From assembly GCA_022827045.1 (NCBI GenBank), contig JAJDTQ010000036.1, forward strand, positions 1-11,237: DNA of 11,237 nucleotides, written 5' to 3'. Of the stretch, positions 6,079-11,237 are shown piece after piece. Numbering within the stretch: the stretch's first letter is position 1; each line of letters starts with the position of its first letter. The notes under the pieces were generated by a model. The model was not told the DNA's origin, ran no database searches, and saw only the letters and a program-made list of their open reading frames with translations. Both the position numbers and the translations under genes were made by a program. The DNA is from Candidatus Binatia bacterium (GTDB lineage Bacteria; Desulfobacterota_B; Binatia; UBA9968; JAJDTQ01).

Positions 6079-8721
6079 ATGTCCAAACAACCTGCAAACA
6101 ATCCGCGTCCTTACACAGAGACTTCCGCCCTACGGGACATCCTCCAATGGTCGAAAGCCAGACCCGATTGGTTGAGAGACGCGCTGCGCCGCCTGATGTT
6201 CGCCAGCGAGCTCTCAGATCTGGATATTGACGAACTGGAAGCGATTTGCCTTGGCACCAAGGACGATGCGTCACCCTTGAGCGACGAGCATATCGCGCCT
6301 CAGCGCCTCGCGGGCAAGCCGGTCGCAATCACAGGCCTCAGTGATCCGGTAGCTGTGAACGCATTGGCGCGCGGGCAAGGTTTAAGCTTCGCTCCGACGG
6401 GCCTCACAATCGTTTATGGAGACAACGGATCAGGAAAGTCCGGCTTTGTTCGTATTCTCAAGAGTGCGTGCCGGTCACGAGACGACAAGACATCCATCTT
6501 GTCGGACGTGACCGTTGCAGACGACGTCCCGCAATCTGCCCGAATCGAGTTTCAGGTAGCCGGCGAGGCCGACACATACCAATGGCAGCCTGAGCATGGG
6601 GATCATGCGGACTTGTCGGCTGTCAGCATTTTCGATTCCCGTAGTGCCAATACCCATGTGCAGAAGACGAACAACGTCGCTTACGTGCCTTTTCCGATGG
6701 CACTGCTCGATCGCCTCGGAGGAGTCTGCGATGACCTGCGGCGCCGCGTGACCGCGAGGATAGATGCACTCGGCGCTCGGACGCCGGTTGCGATCAAGAC
6801 GCCGTCATTGAAAGAGGACACCGCTGCAGGCGCATTTCTTCATCGTCTGTCCGCTAAATCAAAACCGGCAGAACTGGACTTCCTGATCACCCTTGGCAAT
6901 CAGGAAATGAGCCGACTGTCATCGCTCGATGTCGATCTCGCCCAAGATCCCGCGAAGGCCGCCGAAAAACTCATCGCCCGGGGTGCCCGAGTCAACGCAT
7001 CGCTTCAGGCCCTAAGCCGGCTCGTAAGCGCCGCCGAAACCAAGAGATTCACCGAGCTACGTCAGCTTGAAGCGGATGCGAACGCCGCAGCGGCAGCTGC
7101 GCGGCTTGCGTCCGATAGCCTTTTCAGGGAAGCGCCTCTCCCTGGTGTCGGGAGCGACGCTTGGCGGTACCTGTGGGAGGCAGCCCGCACCTATTCCGAC
7201 GAGTTTGCATATCCCGATCGCGCGTTCCCCGCGCCAGTCGAGGACGAGCTCTGTGTCCTTTGCCAGCAGCCACTCAAGGATGATGCCCAACGTCGCCAGG
7301 CAGCCTTCGAGACCTTTGTGAAGGGGGCCGCCCAAACGGCGGCGGAGAACGCCGCTCGAAAACTCGAAGATTATCGGCGGGGTCTGACTGACGCGCGAAT
7401 GCCGGTGGGGGAAATCCGCAGACTTGTCACGCTTCTCAAGACGGAATGCGACCGACCCGGGACGGCAGCCACGGTACGGCACGCTGCCCTCACCGCGGCG
7501 TGGCGACTACGCGCACTGCTCTCTGGCAGGAAGGAACCGGCGGCGCAGGCACCGGTCCCGGTTGAAGACTTGGAAGCGCTCCGTGTGGATATTGCAGACC
7601 GGGCCAGAGCCTTGTCCGGCGATGCTGATAGCGAAGAGCGTAAAGCGTTGGTCTCAGAACACAAAGGGTTGAAGGACAGAGTGGCACTCGCCGGCATCGC
7701 CGGGGATGTCCGCGCCGAGATAACAAGACAGATCGAAATCGCTTCCCTGAAGAAAGCCGAAAAGACCTGCGGAACAGGCATAAAGCGGTTGATCACAACA
7801 AAGAACAAGGATCTTTCGGAAAAGCTCGTCACCGACGTGCTTCGGGGGCGGTTCGCGCGTGAACTGGAGAAGCTCCGTATTGGTTCGATGCCAATCGAGC
7901 TTCGGAAAGTGCACGACAGGGACGTACAGTCGTTTTTCAGGGTTGCCCTTGTCGACAAACCGGATGAGCCGATCGGAGACATCCTCAGCGAAGGAGAACA
8001 CCGCTGCGTTGCGCTCGCCGCGTTCCTTGCCGAGCTTGTCACATCGAGAGACTATTCGGGAATCGTTTTCGACGATCCGATGTCGTCACTCGATCACAAG
8101 TATAGGCCGCGCGTTGCAAAGCGTCTGGTGGAGGAAGCGGCTCATAGACAAGTGATCGTTTTCACACACGACCTGACCTTCCTGTTCGATCTTCAACGCG
8201 AGGCCGAGGCGGTCGGACAACAGGTTCACTACCAGAATGTCCATCGCGTTGCATCAAGGCCTGGGCATGTCAGCAACGACTTACCGATTGATGCGAAGGC
8301 GGCCGGGCCCATGGCGGAGGCGCTCCGCTCCGAACTCAAGAAGATACGTCAGGATTTTGACAAATGGGAGGAGGCGCATCGCTCCGTATTTGCGGACGGT
8401 TTTATCGGAAAGCTCCGCAAGGCCTGGGAGCAGGGAATCGCCGATCTGGTTCGGCCGGTGATGTCGAGGTTCAACAGCCAGATCAAGGGCTCGTCACTCC
8501 ACAAGCTCGCCGTCATCAATGACGATGACGTCGTCGCAGTGCACGCAGCGCGCGCACGTCTTTCGGAAGACCTGCACGCGTCACCCGAAACGATCAATCC
8601 GAGCGAAACAACCCATGCTGAACTGTTAAGGGAGCTTGAGAAGCTTGAGGCTTGGCTCAAGGATGTGAAGGAAAGGCAAAAAACGGCGCGGGAACCCGTC
8701 GTCTCCCATTCCGTATCATGA
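6079..8721 (+). CDS. SMC/Rad50-like ABC ATPase, PrrC/RloC-related candidate defence protein
   Basis: 880 aa with a split ABC ATPase. Walker A is GDNGSGKS at residues 114-121. The signature is LSEGEHRCVALAAFL starting at 636, Walker B with adjoining D-loop is IVFDDPMSSLDH (662-673), and the H-loop is VIVFTHD (692-698). The middle is helical and carries a zinc-hook-like CVLCQQP (Cys392, Cys395) as in Rad50 and RloC. An N-terminal region (about 15-60, WSKARPDWLRDALRRL) precedes the ATPase. The C-terminal part has RKAWE (Arg780, Glu784), SRFNSQIK, and later His822 and His833. This recalls the Arg-x3-Glu plus His arrangement of PrrC/RloC anticodon nucleases. ATPase and hook are seen directly; nuclease activity is inferred. 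The SD is weak (AGG, 5 nt before the ATG). A hairpin follows the stop. Base composition seems less GC-rich than the left block, consistent with transfer. Confidence 0.85.
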   Translation: MSKQPANNPRPYTETSALRDILQWSKARPDWLRDALRRLMFASELSDLDIDELEAICLGTKDDASPLSDEHIAPQRLAGKPVAITGLSDPVAVNALARGQGLSFAPTGLTIVYGDNGSGKSGFVRILKSACRSRDDKTSILSDVTVADDVPQSARIEFQVAGEADTYQWQPEHGDHADLSAVSIFDSRSANTHVQKTNNVAYVPFPMALLDRLGGVCDDLRRRVTARIDALGARTPVAIKTPSLKEDTAAGAFLHRLSAKSKPAELDFLITLGNQEMSRLSSLDVDLAQDPAKAAEKLIARGARVNASLQALSRLVSAAETKRFTELRQLEADANAAAAAARLASDSLFREAPLPGVGSDAWRYLWEAARTYSDEFAYPDRAFPAPVEDELCVLCQQPLKDDAQRRQAAFETFVKGAAQTAAENAARKLEDYRRGLTDARMPVGEIRRLVTLLKTECDRPGTAATVRHAALTAAWRLRALLSGRKEPAAQAPVPVEDLEALRVDIADRARALSGDADSEERKALVSEHKGLKDRVALAGIAGDVRAEITRQIEIASLKKAEKTCGTGIKRLITTKNKDLSEKLVTDVLRGRFARELEKLRIGSMPIELRKVHDRDVQSFFRVALVDKPDEPIGDILSEGEHRCVALAAFLAELVTSRDYSGIVFDDPMSSLDHKYRPRVAKRLVEEAAHRQVIVFTHDLTFLFDLQREAEAVGQQVHYQNVHRVASRPGHVSNDLPIDAKAAGPMAEALRSELKKIRQDFDKWEEAHRSVFADGFIGKLRKAWEQGIADLVRPVMSRFNSQIKGSSLHKLAVINDDDVVAVHAARARLSEDLHASPETINPSETTHAELLRELEKLEAWLKDVKERQKTAREPVVSHSVS

Positions 8722-8726
8722 GCCGC

Positions 8727-8744
8727 ATCGGTGGGGGCACCGAT
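8727..8744 (+). terminator. Hairpin just after the ABC ATPase stop codon
   Basis: A 7-bp perfect stem ATCGGTG/CACCGAT encloses a GGGG loop, 5 nt after the TGA. No T-tract follows, so it is a weak terminator candidate or an mRNA 3'-end stabiliser that could set expression of the downstream membrane-protein gene. Confidence 0.4.
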
Positions 8745-8913
8745 CAACGTTGGGGATCCTCTCGACCGGTGGCTCCCGTGGCAAATCGCAGTATCCGCCC
8801 CGCGGCTGCGGTGGAACCAGCTATTGTGAACATCGGGATGACCTGCCGGAGACCAAAGCCCTGATCGTCCTTGACGAGGCCGCAATTACGAACCGGCGTT
8901 ATCTTTGGCGACC

Positions 8914-8918
8914 AGGGA
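8914..8918 (+). promoter_or_regulatory. Shine-Dalgarno for the membrane-protein gene
   Basis: AGGGA ends 6 nt before the ATG at 8925. It directly touches the in-frame ATG at 8919, which is therefore too close. This favours 8925 over 8919 and over the far upstream in-frame start at 8871. Confidence 0.55.
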
Positions 8919-8924
8919 ATGCCT

Positions 8925-9440
8925 ATGGACTCAATGAACTCTATTGCATCAAGCGCGCTCGCGGGTGTTATCGCAGCCCTGACGGCTACGGCCATTCTTG
9001 GGGCTGCTAGTTACCTTCGCCGGCGTGCGGCGAGACGCCAAGCCATCAGGCACCTTCAACACTTGTTCACTCAAGCGAGAGAAGGCGTGATGCAGGCGGA
9101 AGAAGAACGCATTGAATCGACAAACCACCGAATTCCTGCGAATGCCCTTCGCGCTGCTCGGTACAACGTGATGTTGAAGGAATTGGAAGTCGCTCTGGAC
9201 AAATGGTCCACGGCTCTGTCGTATGATCAAAGGCAGGAGATCATCGAAGCCTTAGACTGGTACAATCTGAGGACCTTTTCGGTCGAAGAGGATTGGCCGG
9301 GAAGGGTGAAACTGAAAAAAATTCCCGATGGGGTCTGGATAGGGGATTTGTGCTCGGAAACCGCTCAGGAAAAATTCCAGAACCTCAGGTCGATAAAATG
9401 GCTGAAACTGACCCCGCCGCGCAAGGAGTTCCGGGACTAG
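8925..9440 (+). CDS. Single-pass membrane protein of unknown family
   Basis: 171 aa from the chosen ATG. Residues about 8-30 (ASSALAGVIAALTATAILGA and following) form one hydrophobic helix, followed at once by a positive cluster YLRRRAARR. This predicts an N-terminus outside and a roughly 135-residue C-terminal domain in the cytoplasm. That domain is mostly charged and helical (LFTQAREGVMQAEEERIES, LKELEVALDKWSTALSYDQR) and ends in a Lys/Arg-rich tail. No enzyme motif is seen and the family is not recognised. It follows the ABC ATPase by about 200 nt on the same strand, which includes a hairpin, so it may be a partner, such as a membrane effector or anchor, or an independent gene. Its stop overlaps that of the convergent yceI-like gene by two bases. 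Confidence 0.7.
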   Translation: MDSMNSIASSALAGVIAALTATAILGAASYLRRRAARRQAIRHLQHLFTQAREGVMQAEEERIESTNHRIPANALRAARYNVMLKELEVALDKWSTALSYDQRQEIIEALDWYNLRTFSVEEDWPGRVKLKKIPDGVWIGDLCSETAQEKFQNLRSIKWLKLTPPRKEFRD

Positions 9441-10039
9441 CCGTCAGTTTCCTTGATCGCCACGCCGTTCAGCTCGATGGACACCTGGTTACCGACGACC
9501 AGGCCGCCGTTGTCCATCAGCCTGGAGTAGGAGACACCGTAGTCCTGGCGGTTCAGCTCGAGCCGCGCTTCAAAGCCGAGGCGGGTCTTGCCCGCCGACT
9601 TGACAATGCCTGTTATTCGAAAGGGAATGGCCACCTCCCTGGAAACGCCGCGCATGGTCAGGCGGCCGTGCAACACCGGCAAGTTGCTGTCCGCTTCGAT
9701 GCGGGTGGTCTCGAATGTGATGTGTGGGTGATTCGCCGCATCGAAAAAGTCTCCGGAGCGCAAGTGCCGGTCGCGCCTCTGCTGTGCCGTATCGATGCTG
9801 GCAACGCTGATCGTGCCGCTCATCGAGGATTTGGTGATGTCAGCGGCGTCGTAGATGATCGTGCCGCTGAATTCGTTGAACGTGCCTCTGACCCGGTTGA
9901 TCACCAGGTGGCTGACGCTGAAGCCGACGTAGGCGTGAGCGTTATCCACCACGTAGGTGTCGGCACTCCAGGAACGACTTGCAGAACTCATCATCAAGAT
10001 GGCGATCAGACCGAGTGAAACACACATTTTGACCAGCAT
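9437..10039 (-). CDS. YceI-family periplasmic lipid-binding-like protein
   Basis: 200 aa. A signal peptide covers about residues 1-26 (MLVKMCVSLGLIAILMMSS, then SRSWSA before DTY), so the product is exported. The mature part shows the YceI lipocalin-like pattern: YVVDNAHAYVGFSVSHL, RVRGTFNEFSGTIIYD, SGTISVASIDTAQQRRDRHL, SGDFFDAANHPHITFETT, then the LTMRGVSREVAIPF strand and the LNRQDYGVSY segment. Family members bind polyisoprenoid or other amphiphilic lipids; the ligand here is unknown. The start is well supported by AGGAG at 10046-10050, 6 nt before the ATG. Gene length is normal. It converges on the membrane-protein gene, and the two TAG stops share CTAG at 9437-9440, leaving no room for a separate terminator. 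Confidence 0.93.
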   Translation of the reverse strand: MLVKMCVSLGLIAILMMSSASRSWSADTYVVDNAHAYVGFSVSHLVINRVRGTFNEFSGTIIYDAADITKSSMSGTISVASIDTAQQRRDRHLRSGDFFDAANHPHITFETTRIEADSNLPVLHGRLTMRGVSREVAIPFRITGIVKSAGKTRLGFEARLELNRQDYGVSYSRLMDNGGLVVGNQVSIELNGVAIKETDG

Positions 10040-10102
10040 TTTTGTCTCCTTACATCATTGCGGATTCCAGACAAGGTCCCGAAGAAGGTTCCTGCTGCGC
10101 AG

Positions 10103-10137
10103 GTTCCACCTTCCTCTGAAGGCTAGGAAGGCGGAAC
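10103..10137. repeat. Strong inverted repeat upstream of the yceI-like gene
   Basis: The arms GTTCCACCTTCCT (10103-10115) and AGGAAGGCGGAAC (10125-10137) pair over 13 positions with one A-C mismatch around a 9-nt loop. It lies 64 nt upstream of the yceI-like ATG and between that gene and the IS110 remnant. It could be a terminator for transcripts from the remnant, a leader structure of yceI, or part of an IS end. No T-tract adjoins either arm. Confidence 0.6.
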
Positions 10138-10369
10138 GCGGGGGACTGTTCGGGCGTTCCCCAAGCCCCACTGTTTCTGCTTATCTCCTGTGTTCGTAGT
10201 GTCCACGGCCCCGGTAACCAAGCGGCCCGCCGTGGTGCAACCACCTATTGGACCAAAGGAGGTTCCCTTGCCGCGGCTCACTGGTGTCAGGGTGAAGGCG
10301 GCCCGTGGCCCAGGTGCCGCCGCCAGCCGTCGGCCTGGTCGAAACTTCTCCACGATGCGGTCGAACGTT
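10138..10369. other. 3' flank of the IS110-like remnant, no protein gene
   Basis: No convincing coding frame. On the minus strand this is the sequence directly downstream of the transposase stop. In the IS1111 branch of the IS110 family this flank carries the guide (seek/bridge) RNA and the subterminal repeat. Whether any of that survives here cannot be judged by eye. Confidence 0.3.
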
Positions 10370-10640
10370 TCAGGCGGCGGCGGGAACACGGTAGATTTCA
10401 CTCTTTGTCGTCAGCGCCCAGACGATCCGGGCCATTCGGTTGGCCAAGCCACTGCGATCAGTACCCTCGGCTTGCGCGCCAGCATCCTGGCGAGCGAGAA
10501 GCGGTCGTCGCACCACGCCGAGCGGACCACGGCCATGATGCCCGTGATCAACAGCCGTCTGAGGTCGCGCTGAGCCATCTTCGATGTCTTGCCCAGCCTC
10601 GGCTTGCCGCCGGTCGTGTGCTGGCACGACACCATTGACA
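10370..10640 (-). pseudogene. IS110-family transposase remnant (C-terminal domain only, frameshifted)
   Basis: The minus strand encodes the end of the Transposase_20 domain of IS110/IS1111 elements: QHTTGGKPRLGKTSKMAQRD, LRRLLITGIMAVVRSA, then LARMLARKPRVLIAVA. The frame then breaks. One missing base near 10448-10450, after GCAGTGGC, shifts the continuation LANRMARIVWALTTKSEIYR VPAAA into a second frame, which ends at the stop at 10370-10372. Everything N-terminal to about residue SCQHTTGG, including the catalytic DEDD RuvC-like domain, is absent. The element is therefore dead. It marks past insertion beside the accessory block. Confidence 0.85.
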
Positions 10641-11006
10641 GGCAGGTTTGAAACTTGGCCGCGTAGAGTTTATCCTAACGCCAACCGCCCGTAACTACTT
10701 GAAAACTATGAAGTAAAATTCCTCTCTTGAAGGACCGGATGATGCCCTCACGAACAATCAACACATGGTCAACACGGCGTGTCCAGCACCTCTGCGCAAG
10801 CCTGGCATTGCCCGGCGCCTTGTGGCGCTGATGCGCCGATTCAGCACCATAGCCGATCTCGCACCGAGGGCGCCGAAATTCCATGCCGCCTGGGTTTCTG
10901 ACCACAATAGGCGCCGGGTCACGCCCACGGCTGTGGCGCACAATCGGCAACCATCGCGTCCTCTGTCCGAACGAAGCAACCGTGCTCCCTTCCAGCCCGT
11001 CCGGGC
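10641..11006. other. Intergenic stretch between the IS remnant and the HU-like gene, no gene seen
   Basis: Short open frames on both strands (for example around 10765-11043 plus and 10675-10950 minus) overlap each other, have no ribosome sites and show no family motifs. This is the 3' side of the HU-like gene. A tight GCCCG/CGGGC inverted repeat at 10995-11006 has only a 2-nt gap and is not a convincing terminator. Confidence 0.5.
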
Positions 11007-11237
11007 CTACTCCGTCATGCGCTTGAGCCCGCTCAGGGGCTGAACCTTCACCGCCCGCGAGGCGGGCTTCGCGGCCACCGTGATCTCCTGGCCGGTGAAG
11101 GGCGACATCATCTTGCGCGCCTTTGTCGCGGGCTTTCGCACCACCTTGATCTTCAGCAGGCCGGGAAGCGTGAATGTTCCCACCGCGCGTCTCTTCAGTA
11201 GAGTCGAGGACTGGCGCGCCAACTTTAGGGTCCGGTG
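11007..11237 (-). CDS. HU-like histone-family DNA-binding protein (N-terminal part beyond the window)
   Basis: The frame is open to the right edge, so only the C-terminal 75 or so residues are present. They match the beta-arm half of HU-family proteins: RRAVGTFTLPGLLKIKVV, RKPATKARKMMSPFTGQE, ITVAAKPASRAVKVQPLSGL. GTFTLPG and PFTG are hallmarks of the DNA-binding arms. Lys/Arg richness suits nucleoid binding. The variant has MMSPFTGQE where many relatives have GINPFTGEE. The internal TTG at 11222 is not taken as the start because the usual helical N-terminal dimerisation half is missing and must lie beyond the window. Role: DNA bending and nucleoid organisation, inferred from the family. Confidence 0.82.
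   Translation of the reverse strand, partial: HRTLKLARQSSTLLKRRAVGTFTLPGLLKIKVVRKPATKARKMMSPFTGQEITVAAKPASRAVKVQPLSGLKRMTE

Noticed and set aside
6069..6083. GGTTCAAAT resembling a tRNA T-arm
   Set aside because: No matching acceptor, D or anticodon arms could be built upstream, and the motif overlaps the ATPase start codon.
5845..6090. Minus-strand 81-codon frame upstream of the ATPase
   Set aside because: Ser/Arg-rich, no motif and no ribosome site; the plus-strand frames over the same bases look more protein-like.
8750..9010. Plus-strand frame between the ATPase and the membrane protein, and a minus-strand frame at 8744-8995
   Set aside because: Both overlap the membrane helix of the downstream gene, lack ribosome sites and have no recognisable motifs.
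9293..10018. 241-codon plus-strand frame across the yceI-like gene
   Set aside because: It is antisense to the yceI-like gene, which has a signal peptide, clear motifs and a good ribosome site.
10995..11006. GCCCG/CGGGC inverted repeat as terminator of the HU-like gene
   Set aside because: The 2-nt gap is too tight for a stable hairpin loop and there is no T-tract.
10765..11043. 92-codon plus-strand frame before and into the HU-like gene end
   Set aside because: It overlaps the HU-like coding sequence on the other strand, has no ribosome site and shows no family pattern.

Overview
The window is GC-rich bacterial DNA. Its genes look proteobacterial-like: HflC, a HyuA-type hydantoinase/oxoprolinase subunit, an SDR epimerase, a YceI-family protein and an HU-like protein. 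A phylum cannot be fixed from the sequence alone. Both ends cut through genes: hflC is open at the left edge and an HU-like gene is open at the right edge.

Left block (1-5412) is dense and metabolic. hflC (partial, +) is followed after 30 nt by a two-domain cupin gene (+). Convergent to these, on the minus strand, lie a 683-aa HyuA-family gene and, 94 nt downstream of it, an NAD-dependent epimerase/dehydratase. Three copies of one GC-rich hairpin repeat sit around the epimerase: an inverted pair in the convergent 3' gap and one copy in the hyuA-epimerase gap.

The middle block (5413-9440) looks accessory. About 670 nt of non-coding or degraded sequence comes first. It contains protein-like stretches broken by a frame change and an in-frame TAG. 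Then comes an 880-aa SMC/Rad50-like ABC ATPase with a zinc-hook-like CxxC and a C-terminal arrangement resembling the PrrC/RloC anticodon-nuclease family. A 171-aa protein with one N-terminal membrane helix and no recognised family follows. These two co-oriented genes are the best candidate for an uncharacterised system, most plausibly anti-phage or stress defence. That role is an inference.

Right block (9437-11237): a minus-strand secreted YceI-family gene converges on the membrane-protein gene so tightly that the two stop codons share the tetranucleotide CTAG. Upstream of yceI lie a strong inverted repeat and a truncated, frameshifted IS110-family transposase remnant whose 3' flank could retain a guide-RNA region. 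About 370 nt with no convincing gene follow, and then the C-terminal part of the HU-like gene.

There is no CRISPR array, tRNA, rRNA or integrase in the window.
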